Assembly: GCF_033568475.1 (NCBI RefSeq)
Contig: NC_133122.1
Location: forward strand, 67,851,442-67,915,441
Direction: 5' to 3'
From: Henckelia pumila
Lineage: Eukaryota > Streptophyta > Magnoliopsida > Lamiales > Gesneriaceae
DNA length: 64,000 nt
The notes below the pieces were generated by a model, which was not told the DNA's origin, ran no database searches, and was given only the letters and a program-made list of their open reading frames with translations. The first letter of the stretch is position 1; every line of letters begins with the position of its first letter. Both the position numbers and the translations under genes were made by a program. Positions 1-12,153 of the stretch are shown here, one piece after another.

Positions 1-322
1 CATGCCACCATCGAAATTTAAGGATCATACAGAATGCCTGGGACTTGATTCCTTTATGTATATTTGTTGTAAGAATAAATTAATGAAACTTTTGATGTGA
101 TATTTTCTCATATTTTTTGTGTACACATTCATTGATTCTAGAAATATCAATAAAGTTGGACATCGAATAAACATAAGATTTATTCATCAAGTTCTTCATG
201 CTTGAGAGACATAATTCAATGTGATACATGAAAGATAATACTTGTTATCAGAGGACCTATCGCCATGATTCATGTATTTTGTTTTCTTATATATTGGCTT
301 GTATATGTGCCAAGTGGGAGGA

Positions 323-727
323 TGTATGAAATATTTGAATTTAGCAAATCATATTATGGAACATATATAAAAAAAAAAGAGGAGAGTAGACAGTCGTGAA
401 GACCGTATGATATTTTAGACGGAAGAGGCATGTGTTGTCTCTACTTAGACTTTTGAGACTCGCATGAAGCCTCTCTTTTTTACTATCGTCTCCCGATCAT
501 CTCATTGATGGTATGAAAAATCCCTATAAATAACTAGTTATGATGTCCCTAAGCACACATCCCATAAAAACACAAATATACCATCTGCTAAAGGGTTGGA
601 GTGCTTAGAAGGCTTCAAACCATGAGAAAAGTATAATACTTACAAATCAATGTTCAATGGCTGGGGGTTATGCTCGATCTTCTTCTGCATTTTGATTATC
701 ATGTTCATTGACGTACATGAACATGAT
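323..727 (+). mobile_element. Possible Copia-type 3' LTR remnant
   Basis: A purine-rich tract at 312-322 (AAGTGGGAGGA) is followed directly by TG at 323, as expected for a polypurine tract next to an LTR. A TATA-like TATAAATAA lies at 525-533. The right boundary is not fixed; I stop at a perfect 11-bp hairpin (698-708 with 717-727, 8-nt loop). Bases 1-311 would be the non-coding end of the internal region; no open frame is seen there. No target duplication was found, so this stays tentative. Confidence 0.35.
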
Positions 728-828
728 TTTGAGAAAACTCTAAAGCTCCGCTTGGTTCAATGGATATGATAATGTATGGATAAAGTACATTGGGATTATT
801 GAAGGATCAGTCACTTGCGTATCATATA

Positions 829-1089
829 CTCCCTCCGTCCCAATTATATTGTCCACGTTTCCTTTTTTGTTTGTCTCAAATATATAGTCATATACCATAT
901 TTAGTAATATTTTTTTACACTTCTTTACTAATATACCCCTATTAACTACACATTAAAAATTGTGCAATCATTTTTTAATACATTGAATAGGGATAAAATA
1001 GGAAGTTTATACAAAATTTGCTTTCCCAATATATTTTTCTTAATCTGTGTGAAAATCCAAAAATGACAATATATATGGGTCGGAGGGAG
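829..1089. mobile_element. Stowaway-like (Tc1/Mariner) MITE
   Basis: Terminal inverted repeats start CTCCCTCCGTCCC at the left and end GGTCGGAGGGAG at the right, the classic plant Stowaway ends. TA dinucleotides flank it at 827-828 and 1090-1091. It is 261 bp, AT-rich and has no coding capacity. It would depend on a Tc1/Mariner transposase supplied elsewhere. Confidence 0.85.
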
Positions 1090-1232
1090 TATCATACAAG
1101 ATAATTTTAAATAATTTTACTTTTAATTAATTTTTATTGTCATTATTAATATCACAATTAATATTAAAATTTAATTATAGTAATAAGTTATTATTAATAT
1201 ATTTATAATTGTTATGCATGAGTAATATAATA

Positions 1233-1264
<32 letters not shown>

Positions 1265-1303
1265 ATCTTTATTAATATTGTATTACTAATAATATAAAAC
1301 TAG

Positions 1304-2072
1304 TTGTACTAACATTTTTCTAGTATGTAATTGTCTCGCGTCGATTGGATAAAATTTTTGGGAGTTATATATAGACTTCAACAACTCTACCCATTGAACT
1401 AGATTGCGTAAGAAGGTGTGTTATGTCTCACATCGGTTGGATAATTTAAGTTCGTGTGAGTTATATATATAAACTTGGATAATCCTCCCCCTTGAGTCCA
1501 AGTTCACAATTTTTAACACATTTATTACTATGTTTATTATAATATACAGATATTATTATAATAATTATTAAAATATTATAAATATAATTAGTGATAATAT
1601 TATTATTATTAATTATCAGAATTGTAGTTATAATTATAATTTAATTTAATCAATAATATGTAAAATAAAACTTTTTTTCATCAAATCTTCTGTAAAATAT
1701 TAAAAATATACATATCTATTATATGAAAATTTAATAGAAATCCTTGCCCTTAAATTTTATAAAATTTATATGTTTTACCCCTTGTCACGGCGAGTTGTTG
1801 TACATGCTTTGTTTTTGCTCCTACATAACATTTTTTTGAGAATATTAGGTTAATGTTATAAAAATTCCCTTGTATTATTGTAATACGTATTTTCAAATCT
1901 ACTCGAATACATATATCACTTACATCACAATACTTTGTTGAGAAAAATTGTGTATTTTAATGTGGTTAAGTAGATTTGAAAAGTATTACAAATATATATA
2001 GGAAACTTTTGTACCACAGACTTAATGGTGTCAAAAAATAATTATTTAGACCCAAAAACAATGGTATGCAAT
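1304..2072. repeat. Segmental direct repeat, copy 1 (about 769 bp)
   Basis: Nearly identical to 3758-4524, with scattered substitutions and small indels. The copy begins TTGTACTAAC and ends ATGCAAT. It contains the left arm of the foldback element starting at 1670 plus about 360 bp of its left flank. It therefore does not coincide with transposon ends and is best read as a local segmental duplication. Confidence 0.85.
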
Positions 2073-3400
2073 AACTCGCCGTGAAAAGAGGTAAACGTGA
2101 AAATTTCATAAAAGGTTAAGGGCAAGCTAGGATGCCTAGCTAATACATTCCATAGGGGTTAACTTTGTATTTGTTGGAATATATATTGCATATTTTTGAT
2201 ATTACGAAAGCATATCAAAGACATTAACTGACGAGTTAAACTGAAGACATCAACTGAGTTGACTTTTGACCATAGCAAAAGAGACAAACTGCACTCAGTT
2301 CGTGAAATCTCTCACTCAAGCTATCGTAACAGTTGAGCATAGCTTAACTGAAATCATCAAGCTATCAAGAAGCATCAAGCTAGCAGTTGAGCACGAGAAA
2401 TGACTTCACACGACAAATGAAACTTAGTTTAGGGAGCTAAACTGAATGAGTTTTTCTAAGCTCAACTAATGTCTTGCTCAACTGATCAAGAGACTAAGCA
2501 AGCAAGATTGAACCAACGCAACTCATTTGGATAAAAAATTTCGTACAAGATAAGACGTCGCATTTATAGAATACATCAGTATACTATGATGACAGGGAAT
2601 GTCTGCGGATAGGACAAGCTAACATTATTAATTTGAATTCAAAAGAGACATTGTCTGTTGAGTATAAATATACATCCTTTGGGCATTTGAAGATTATCCG
2701 ACTCCTTAAGAATTCTCACATATACATTCAAGCTATCAGAGGTAAAATGAATCTCAGTTTACCCACCCAGTCCAGAAAACAAGCAGAAGCACTTCAAATT
2801 TTATTATCAAGAGTCTAAGAACACAAGCACGAGATTCAACTTTCAAGTATAGAAGGTGAGGATAAATTAGTGCTAAGTGTTGTAAATGTGATTTTCCAGT
2901 TGAGGTGCTGCAAATCTCTTTGTAACAAGAAGTAGTCAGAAACTATGTTCTTGAGTTTTATAGGAGTTCTGGGATAGGTAGTATGTGCAAGTCCTAGTCT
3001 TTGCGTAGGTTGCAAGTCGATTGTAATAGTCAAATTCTTCTAAATTGAATCTTTTCGAGGTGAAAGAAGAGGTCAACGGAAGCTTTTGAAATATCCGAAC
3101 ATCCATAAAAAATTCTTGTGTCGTTACATTTCCAGTCTATATCACTCTCACCCACACACCAAGTCCATTGATTTAAGCTCTAATCTGGTAGTTGGCATCA
3201 TTCCTCACATAATACTTGTTTGTCAGTTAACATTGACACACGAGAATGACGAGTTCGGTTGACCAACCTCAACTGAACATCATACTTGAAGATTTCGGGG
3301 TCAACTGCTATTGTGTCTTAGAAAAATCAGTTCACCCCAACCGATCCCGAACATTATTTTTAATATTTCACAGGAGAAGGTTTGATGTAAAATAACTTGT
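1670..3400. mobile_element. Mutator-like foldback element, interrupted by a solo LTR
   Basis: The left arm (CATCAAATCTTCTGTAAAAT onward) and the reverse complement of the right arm (ATCAAACCTTCTCCTGTGAA) are homologous over several hundred bases, including the block CGGCGAGTT. A 9-bp direct repeat TAAAATAAA flanks the element (1661-1669 and 3401-3409), fitting Mutator-type target duplications, although it is low complexity. The right arm is split by the LTR at 2172-3353. The ends resemble the foldback element at 9792, so both may belong to one family. No transposase is seen. Confidence 0.6.
2172..3353. mobile_element. Solo LTR nested in the foldback element
   Basis: It starts TGTTGGAATA and ends CCGAACA, with TG..CA ends and imperfect flanking repeats GTATT (2167-2171) and TTATT (3354-3358). 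Removing it rejoins the right arm of the surrounding foldback element, which supports the boundaries. The body is non-coding and rich in CAACTGA-type words. Length is 1182 bp. The superfamily is undetermined, since no primer site or internal region is present. Confidence 0.6.
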
Positions 3401-3757
3401 TAAAATAAATATTATATTATTTTTTATAGTACTATGTATTTTTTGATAATTTTTATATTAAAAGATATTATACTGTCAAGCACCTGAGCATCTTTAACAT
3501 TTGTTATCTTATTTTATTAAAATATTTTAACAACTTATAAACGCTTTGCTTAAGCAAACATCCTGTTAATCTCTTTGATATGTTGAGATCGCCTCAATCC
3601 CAATTAAGAGGTAGCTATTTATAAGAATTTCGACGACATTAGATTTGGACAAATTAATTTATACATAAAAAAAGGGTCAACGAATAAAAATCATAATTTC
3701 ATATTCACCTGCAGCATATTGCGAGCAAATTCCATTGTTTAAAGCCTACGAATTCCA

Positions 3758-4524
3758 TTGTACTAACATTTTGCTAGTATGTAATTGTCACGTGTCGATT
3801 GGATAAAATTTCTGGGAGTTATATATAGACTTCAACAACTCTATCCATTGAACTAGATTGCGTAAGAAGGTGTGTTATGTCTCACATCGGTTGGATAATT
3901 TAAGTTCGTGTGATTTATATATATAGACTTGGATAATCCTCCTCCTTGAGTCCAAGTTCACAATTTTTAACACATTTATTACTATGTTTATTATAATATA
4001 CAGATATTATTATAATAATTATTAAAATATTATAAATATAAGTAGTGATAATATTATTATTATTAATTATCAGAATTGTAGTTATAATTATCATTTAATT
4101 TAATCAATAATATGTAAAATAAAACTTTTTTTCATCAAATCTTCTGTAAAATATTGAAAATATACATATCTATTATATGAAAATTTAATAGAAATCCTTG
4201 CCCTTAAATTTTATAAATTTCATATGTTTTACCCCTTGTCACGGCGAGTTGTTGTACATGCTTTGTTTTTGCTCCTACATAACATTTTTTGAGAATATTA
4301 GGTTAATGTTATAAAAATTCCCTTGTATTATTGTAATACATATTTTCAAATCTACTCGAATACATATATCACTTACATCACAATACTTTGTTGAGAAAAA
4401 TTGTGTATTTTAATGTGGTTAAGTAGATTTGAAAAGTTTACAAATATATATAGAGAACTTTTGTACCACAGACTTAATGGTGTCAAAAAATAATTATTTA
4501 GACCCAAAAACAATGGAATGCAAT
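3758..4524. repeat. Segmental direct repeat, copy 2
   Basis: This is the second copy of 1304-2072. It breaks off where copy 1 continues into the right arm of the foldback element, so it carries only a truncated part of that element. A 21-bp repeat beginning CAATCAGTTATG occurs at 4521 and again at 4624, just beyond the copy, possibly marking the duplication or repair junction. Confidence 0.85.
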
Positions 4525-5024
4525 CAGTTATGCACTTTTTACTAAAAATGTAGTTACTTCGTCAACTTGTTAGCCCCTTAAAACCGATTTCGTATATCTT
4601 TAGTCTAGGCGTTCGTTCTACTCAATCAGTTATGCACTTTTTAATAATAAATAAATAAATAATATTAAGTTTCTATAAATATTTTGTAATTTGGTCCTAA
4701 CATAGATTAATCCATATTGAAATCTTATTGGAGTGGTTCGTCTTTTTCTTTTTCTTTTTCCTTTTCTAGATTTTCCTGACTATTACCCATGAATCAACAA
4801 GTCAATTTTCTTTTTTACGCTTCCACTACATCTCCGTACAAACTACAAAACACAAACACGATGATTTAGCATAACAAATATTTGATTTTCTTGTGAAATT
4901 TTCATATAAAATTTTTGAAACTTCACAAAACGACCAAATGATCATCGACCCATTGGTTCCCTGAAGAATTCGACATGACTCTAAAATCACCTTCTTATAC
5001 CTAATATTTTCAATTCTCATTTTC
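4525..5024. other. Intergenic, 3' flank of the GH17 gene
   Basis: AT-rich sequence downstream of the minus-strand glucanase. Apart from the 21-bp direct repeat at 4521/4624 and a CT-rich stretch near 4740-4770, no feature is recognised. The 3' UTR of the glucanase presumably lies in the right part. Confidence 0.5.
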
Positions 5025-6900
5025 TTATAAACAAACCAACAACAACAACGTTAACAACAACCAAGAAACAACCGAACCACGAATCGTCGCATGGCCCGAC
5101 GATGTCCCCGGATTAACGACGACCTCGTGTTTTCCTGTGTCTATCATTATCTCGTACTTGCAGGTAGCGTCCCGAAATCCGGGATCGATCTTCGTAACAA
5201 CGGACAAGTAACCGAACTGCTCGCACGACCCTTTCTGCTGATTAAATGTCTGGTAGTATGTATTAAACGCGTGCGACGCATTGCTTCTGGCATCCAAGCC
5301 CCCGCAAGACGACCCGAATCCAAGGCTCGTGCAATCTGCGTACGTGCACGCGAAAGCCCATTTCCCCGGCAGATTGGGGTCCAGGATGTCCGCATCCGGG
5401 GCCATAACGCACCACTGTCTCGCCAAGTATCGAACACCTTTCGCCGCCGTCAGGTTCCTTCCATTGCCTAAATCCAGGGGATATTTTAGTGTCCCGTCGA
5501 AGTTAAAGATGCCCCAGTGTCTCTCAAAGTTTCCGGGATCGATACTCTTGGCGTCTTCGTCTGTTAAAGCAAACAGGTAAATATCAGGCGGGGTGCTGCG
5601 TTTAGGCGTCCCCTGCCCCTGGTTTATTCTGTTGAGTAAGCCACGGTAAAATCTTTGCGCCATCTGGGAGTTCGCGTTCGGGTCCCCGTCGGTCGGCCAG
5701 CCTACCTCGCCTATGATGATTGGAATGGAAGTGAACCCGTTTTTCTCCAGGGCTGATACGAGCGTGTCGTAGTTCGCCTCGAACACGTTGGTGTAGGTGA
5801 TGGGTCCGTCGATTACAGGGGAGGCAGAGCCGTCGAAGAAGGCGTAATCGACCGGAAAATGAGGGTCGGCTTGCAGACTTAGGAAAGGGTAGATGTTGAT
5901 GGTGAGGGGAGCGGCATTTTGGCTGAGGAACTTGACCAAGGAAACCATTAGGGTGTGGATGTCAGAGCGGAAGTCGCCGCCTGAGGGCAGGCCGGTTTCG
6001 GTTTGGTATACGTCGGCGTTGAGAGGGACCGTGGCTTTTACGTCGCGGCCGAGACCTGCCTTGATCAGGGCTGCTTGGATGTTTTGTAGGGCTGGAAGTG
6101 TTGTCTGTGTGAATTTGTTTTGGTATGTCTTGAGAAATGGTTCGTTTCCAACAGCAACGTACCTGATTAATAACCACAAATTATAGGAGGATAATTAATT
6201 TCGGTATATCATATGCTTGAAATGAAAAAAAATTAAATTGGTTTTGTAAGGTGGCAGGTAAGAATAGGGGTGTTCGTTTACTGCTCAAATTGAATCGAAA
6301 TTGAAAATTCGGTTTGAATTAAAAACCAAACTATAAATTCGACTTGATTTTCCGTTAAAGGGTTTTAATAATATCGAGATTTCATAAAAATAGTATAATT
6401 TCAAAATCTCTACCCAGCAGTGACCAACAGCACCGTTTGTATTTTTCTTAGTTTTTTGTTTGAGGCCTTAATTTACACACAAAGAGACATATAACGTACA
6501 TTTTTATGAAAGTTTTTAGAAGGATCAATTACAGGTTTTTAACAAGTGTACCTACGTACCTTATGTCCACCCCCTTTTGGGACAAAAAGTAGGAGACGTT
6601 TTGTGACACCCATTCTTCAGCAGCTCGAACGCTACTCGCTAACGTCGCTAACATTTCGTTCGGGATCCCAACCATGACTTGGATCCCGGACCTGCCTAGT
6701 GCCTGCAGAGCCCAGGGGTCGGCTTCGAACAGCTTCACTTTGTCGAATCCGTTTTCTTTCATCAGATTCACGACTATATTTGGAGGGAGAGGGTGGGTGG
6801 CTCGCATTCCCCAGTTACAACCGAAGCCGTCGACCAGCGAGCGTCTACCCAGAATGAAAATCAAGAAAAGGGTGGTAATGAACATGTAACGAAAATCCAT
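5025..6900 (-). CDS. GPI-anchored glucan endo-1,3-beta-glucosidase (GH17 + X8/CBM43)
   Basis: Two exons, 6560-6900 and 5025-6162, are joined through a GT-AG intron (donor GTACGT; acceptor CAG) that splits an AGG codon. They give 492 residues. The ATG at 6898-6900 opens a signal peptide (about 1-24). The GH17 barrel follows, with the general acid/base Glu at about 121 in GNEP and the nucleophile Glu at about 266 in IIIGEVGWP. An X8/CBM43 domain starts at WCVMAP (about 364-447) with its conserved cysteines. A hydrophobic C-terminal tail (about 473-492) fits a GPI-anchor signal. Family knowledge: such enzymes hydrolyse beta-1,3-glucan (callose) at the plasma membrane, wall or plasmodesmata. The sequence around NLMKENGFDKVKLF resembles the Arabidopsis At4g31140/At5g58090 type. 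Everything required appears intact. The exact orthologue is not determined. Confidence 0.93.
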
Positions 6901-6938
6901 GATTCGGGAACTAATTCTCGGTTTGTACGTCTTTGTTG

Positions 6939-6947
6939 TTTTATATA
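6939..6947 (-). promoter_or_regulatory. TATA box candidate of the GH17 gene
   Basis: On the minus strand TATATAAAA lies about 40-47 bp upstream of the ATG at 6900. If used, it implies a very short 5' UTR. No other strong TATA sequence is seen in the preceding 150 bp. Confidence 0.5.
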
Positions 6948-7556
6948 ATTACGTACAAGAAAGTATTGCTTTCTGTTGGAATTGGAAAGTTGGTACTTTG
7001 TGGGGGCTAAAGGGAAGGAATTGTACCGGGGATTCAACAAGGAACTGATTCCATAATTCCAAGGTGAAGTATAATACCTCGTTTGAAACATCAATTTAGC
7101 TCAATACATGAAAAATGGTTACTTTCCGTAGTGGCCTAGTTCATGTGTAATAACATTTTAATGAAGGGGGAACAAACTAAAACTTAAATTGTATATAAGG
7201 TGTACTTTTTTTTAACGATTTCAAAACGGATTAGTAGGCCGGACTGACCCATAACTTGTAGCAATCTATCATTAGATAGGTCGGTTTGTTTTTTAGACAA
7301 GTTGAGAAAATATCAATCCAACTTATCTATTTTTGGTGGCGAGGGCGAGTTAACCATACAAGTTTATGTGTAATTTGATGAGTTGGAGTGGACCGACTTG
7401 TAACATGCCACAATCTACCATGGGTTGAGAAATTTCCAATTCAACTCACCTATTTTATATGGCGGAACGAATCAACCCAACGGGTATTTCCCAATCCAAT
7501 TAAACTATTTTATATAACGAGACGAGTCAGCCCGATCAGCCTAATTCATGTTGATA
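6948..7556. other. Upstream region of the GH17 gene, degenerate repeat
   Basis: Promoter-proximal DNA up to about 7100. Bases 7200-7550 hold GC-richer words (AGTCGGACC/GGGTTGA-like) reminiscent of degenerate hAT-type MITE interiors, but no clean inverted ends or target duplication could be set. Confidence 0.35.
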
Positions 7557-9747
7557 TGTAACGCCCCAAAATTAGCCTAATCGAGATTATAAGAGTTTAA
7601 TATTGATAATCGGAGATTAGAAAATTCGAGGATTGAATTGTTAGTTGATCAGGGACTGAATTGCAATTTTTGGAAATTTCAGGGACCAAAGTGCAATTTC
7701 CTCATTTTGACTTGGTCTTTGCTTAAAAAGGAAATTTGAAGCATGTAGGTGGCATTCTCCTTCTCTTCTTCCTCCTTCCTTGGCCGATGACCTCCATAGT
7801 CGTTCAGTTTTTGCTCGATCCGTCCGATAGAAACTCAATCCGAAGGTGTATTCGCGATCACAACTGTGAAAGCTTCATTCTACCGTAAGTTTATCTTCGA
7901 TCAGTTATGCTTCGATTTTTGGATGCCGTTAGAATTCGATTATTTTTGGATATGTCGTTCTTGAGCTAGCATAGATCGTGTTTTTAAAGTCGGATCGAAA
8001 AAAGAACGAAGTTCGGAATTGTTATGATTTTTGGAAGTATAATTCGAAAATAAGGGTTTTTGGGATTTGTTGGTTTTGAGTTGAATTGGATGAATTGATA
8101 TTGTTATGAGTTGTTAAGATCGATATATTGATGTCTGCGTTTTCGGTTGGCCGTTTTATAGCCGTTATGCCATCGATTTGAGATTTTCGGATTTTGGGGA
8201 GTTTGAATTAAGTTATTGAGTAGATTTGAATTGGATTGATTGATATTTGATTCTTTTATATCTCCGTACAGATTTGGTTGAAGATCGTGGAGTTCAGAGT
8301 TCGTAGAATCCGAATCGTCGAAGAATTGATCGAGAATTGATAACGAGTTTATCTTAATCGTTGAATTACGATTGAATAGAATTTTGATTTAAAGTTCTTG
8401 TTCTTGTAGCTTGCCCAGATTGGAAGCTTCATCGAATCGAAGAAAAGATAAAAGTCGACATCGAAACGAAAAGGGACGAATACTCGAGTTCAGATTGATT
8501 CTCGTGTCCCTAAATCACATACATGCATGATTACTTGTTTTTGTTTGATTTCATGCATTAGCTGAATTATTTGAATGTGTTTCGATTTTCATATGCATTC
8601 ATCTTGAGCCGAATTACTTGATTTCACATCGAATTAGACGTTTTGGGGACTATAAGCGAGTGTCTGGGTTGTTGACGTTTCCCAAAGTCTGAATACTCCT
8701 TATAAGTTGCTCCAAAGTCTAGAGGAAGCGAGATATATCGCATTCACTTCGATCGGGAAAGTCGTTGAGTTGTGGTGATATATCTTGGCCTCGGGATCCC
8801 AATCGAAAGAACAAAATTCTCTTTGATTATCCATTTTAAATAATCTTGAAACCCAGAGATATGCATTGCATTTCATTGCATTTTGAATTAAGTTGTTGAT
8901 ATACTACTTGAAATTACTTGTTTTATTATCATTATATCATTTTGATATACTTGTTGATATTACTTGCCTTGTTTCTTTTACTGAGAATGTTATTCTCACC
9001 GGATTATCTGGCCGTTGTCTTGTCTTTGTATGTGTGCTTGGCAACATGTGGCGTAGGTTCAAGTCAAAGGCAGCATGACTAGATCGAGTTGGGAATGATA
9101 GAAGTGAGTACTTGGTTTAGAAGTTGTATTAGCTTTTCGAACTTGTTTGTATTATGTTGTAAAACCAAGAACCGATGCATGTTCTACTCGTTCGATGATT
9201 TGTACAACTTGAAAACTTCATGTATTGTTTTACTCTAGAATTGTGGTTTTAATGCATGTTGTAGTATGAGTTTTGAATTGGATTTGCCTGTGTTTTATTT
9301 TTCAGAAAATTTGCAGGGCACGGACCCCGTGCCACCTCTGTGCAAGGGTCCGTGTGTCCTCTGCCTCAAATCTTTAAGTTTTGCTTGACATGCACGGACC
9401 CTGTGCCACCTCCGGGTCCAGGTCCGTGCATACTCTGTCCGAGGCAGTAAGTTGATGATTTTGTAATGACGGGCCACGGACTCGAGCACGGAGGGTGCAC
9501 GGGGTTCGTGCAGAAAACAGAGAGTTGGGGATTTAGTGCATTTTTGTGCACGGAGGGGTGCACGGGGTCCGTGTATTTTTGTAGCTTCAGAACCTTTGGC
9601 TACAGGTTAATGCACGGACCCGAGCACGGAAGGTGCACGGGGTCCGTGAATGCTTTTAAAAAAAAATTCTTTATCTTTTTGTCCGGACTCTCTGTCGATT
9701 ATTGAATGATTTATTTTGATTAGATGATTAGAATCAAGGTTCTCACA
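7557..9747 (+). mobile_element. Solo LTR, Gypsy (possibly Tekay/Del-like), 2.2 kb
   Basis: It begins TGTAACGCCCC and ends GGTTCTCACA. Flanks are TGATA (7552-7556) and TGATC (9748-9752), four of five bases identical. TGTAACGCCCC starts are common in plant chromovirus LTRs, which is the basis for the lineage guess. No gag-pol or primer site follows. Five palindrome-like GC-rich blocks lie near the right end (listed separately). Confidence 0.7.
9316..9650. repeat. Five palindrome-like CACGGACC blocks inside the solo LTR
   Basis: Blocks near 9316-9357, 9390-9430, 9474-9512, 9548-9573 and 9612-9650 use the words GCACGGACCC and GGGTCCGTGC around a short centre. Blocks 1-2 and blocks 3-5 have opposite orientation of the asymmetric centre (CCACCTC versus GGAGGTG-like). 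The AT-rich spacers differ from one another. Each block could form a stem in RNA or single-stranded DNA. Confidence 0.75.
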
Positions 9748-9791
9748 TGATCTCTCTTACTTTTTCTTTTCAATTTTAATAGAAAAACTTA

Positions 9792-11299
9792 GAGTTATTT
9801 GCACCAAACACCCCTGTGAAATATTGAAAATGCACACTTCTCCCCTGTGAAATTTTAATAGGCATCTTAAACCCTGACCTTTTAAAAAATTAGCACACTC
9901 GCCCCCTTAGATGAGTGATTGTTGCGCACGCGCCCCTCATGCGACTGAGCAAAGATTTTGATATTTTTTTTGCATCAAATACCCCTGTGAAATATTTAAA
10001 ATGCATATTTGACCCCTGTGAAAATAATTTTTAAATCTATTCAACCCATAATACATAATTTTTATTAAAATCTAATTATTTTTTTAACAGCATTAAAATC
10101 TAATTATAAAATATTTAGCAAACAATTTTCGTTTTATTAATTTAATTTTTAATGATTATATAATTATTTTTTAAAAAATATTATTATTTTATCTTGTTAT
10201 CATTATTTTAATAAATTTTCTTCTTGTTTCCAACTTCTCAATTAAAAATGCATTCATAAACGAGATTTAAATACCTAAAAGTACCAAAATATTAAATCAA
10301 AATGATAATTCTTGCATATCACTTTTCAATTTAGGATTATAGATTTTTGAACCAAAATCTAAATTTTTTAAATGCATTGCAGAATTTGCATTAAATAATA
10401 ATACACAATATTTATTAAGATCTAATTATAAAATATTTTTCAAACATTTTTAATTTTATTTATTTTTAGTTTTTATTTTAAATTTATAATTTATAATTAA
10501 TTTATTTCTAAAAAAATTATTACTTTATCTCGTTATCATTTATTTTATCAAATCATTTCGTGTTTTCAACTTCTCCATTAAACATCATTCATAAATAAAA
10601 ATTTAAATATCTAAAAATACCAAAAATATTGAATCAAATGATAAGTTCATGAATGGTACTTTTCGATTTAGAATTATATAAGCATGTTATTTTTTTTTAT
10701 TATTTATTACAAATTGTGCAATGCATATTCTCGAAAAATTTAAATTTTGATTCAATAATATATAGTACTAAATCGAAAAAGCAATATGTTTGAACTTATC
10801 AGTTTATTCATTATTTTGGTACTTGAAATTATTTAAATACTTTTTATGAACGCATGTTTAATTGAAAAGTTGAAAACAAGAAGAAAGTTTAATAAAATAA
10901 CGATAACAAGATAAAATAATAATATTTTTTAAAAAATAATTATATAATCATAATAAATTTAAAATTAAAAATAAAATTAAAATTAATAAAACAAAAAATG
11001 CTTGTAAATATTTTATAATTATATTTTAATAAAAATTGTGTATTATGGGTTGAATAAATTTAAAAATTATTTTCACATGGGTCAAATATGCATTTTTAAT
11101 ATTTCACAGGGGTTTGGTGCAAAAAAATATCAAAATCTTTGCCCAGTCGCATGAGGGGTGCGTGCGCAACAATCACTCATCTAAAGGGGCGAGTTTGCTA
11201 ATTTTTTAAAAGGTTAGGGTTTAAGATGCCTATTAAAATTTTACAGGGGAGAAGTGTGCATTTTCAATATTTCACAGGGATATTTGGTGCAAATAACTC
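9792..11299. mobile_element. Mutator-like foldback element, near-complete palindrome
   Basis: The left end GAGTTATTTGCACC is the exact reverse complement of the right end, and homology between arms extends to about 10545, so the two ~750-bp arms make up the whole 1508-bp element. A 10-bp target duplication GAAAAACTTA flanks it (9782-9791 and 11300-11309), typical of Mutator-type insertions. The outer arms carry short direct repeats built on CCCCTGTGAAATATT. No open reading frame is supported. Arm similarity is high (about 85-90% by eye in the outer 250 bp). Confidence 0.85.
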
Positions 11300-11309
11300 G
11301 AAAAACTTA

Positions 11310-12153
11310 TACCACTCATAGAAGAACGGGAAATTACCAAAATCTACTTCCAAGTTAGTCTATTTTGGTTTTTTTTATCATTCATATACACATTGGGTTT
11401 TAGCACAATAAATTGGTTTCTCTTAATTCTAGTCATTTTTTTTGTTTGAATACCGACATAATATCAGACATATCATCAGTATTTGATGTCTTATCAGGAA
11501 TTTTTCCGTAGGTTAGATCTCTTGGCGAAAAAAATAAATGTACAAAAAAATAAATTATTACTCTAATATCAAAATTTGACAACTTAAATAATCTATCAAT
11601 CTCCAAAATAAGTGAACTTACGAGATGATTTTCATAGAAAAATCTAGAATGGTAACATAACGGTCTCTGCCCTTGTTGGAATTTTTGAGTAAGGAATAGA
11701 TGAATATGTGCTTGGGGTGATGTTTGGGTCCAAGTCTTTGCTTGGTTCCATTGAAAGGAACCTTTTTTCCATTTATGTGCTCATTTGATTTCTGACTTCG
11801 AAAAGAGAGTTTTTGCGACGGAATGCAAAAATTTATGAAGTAGCGTTCGATTGTGGAGTATATTTGATAAATAAGCAATTTTAGTATTACTATTCCAAAT
11901 TATTCGTCTCAAGCATAGACTTATAAAAATATTTCGCATTGAAAAAACTTGTATTTATTTAGTTATTTTCAATCAAAGACTCAATTTTGTGCGTGGTTTC
12001 CAATCTTATAGTTGCAACATGACGTGAAAAATCAATTTTCTGTATAAGTATATCTGAAATAAGAACGGGAAAGAGAGTAATCCATCCTACGATATCAGAC
12101 TTAGAAACAATCGTCCGGGTGAGAGTGTGGGTTATAAATAATCTTAATATATA
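11310..12153. other. Intergenic, nothing recognised
   Basis: AT-rich DNA with only short chance open frames. An open stretch at 11618-11878 (minus) shows no recognisable motif. Confidence 0.5.

Noticed and set aside
5091..6186. Several plus-strand open frames across the glucanase exons
   Set aside because: They are antisense shadows of the GH17 coding sequence and match no motif.
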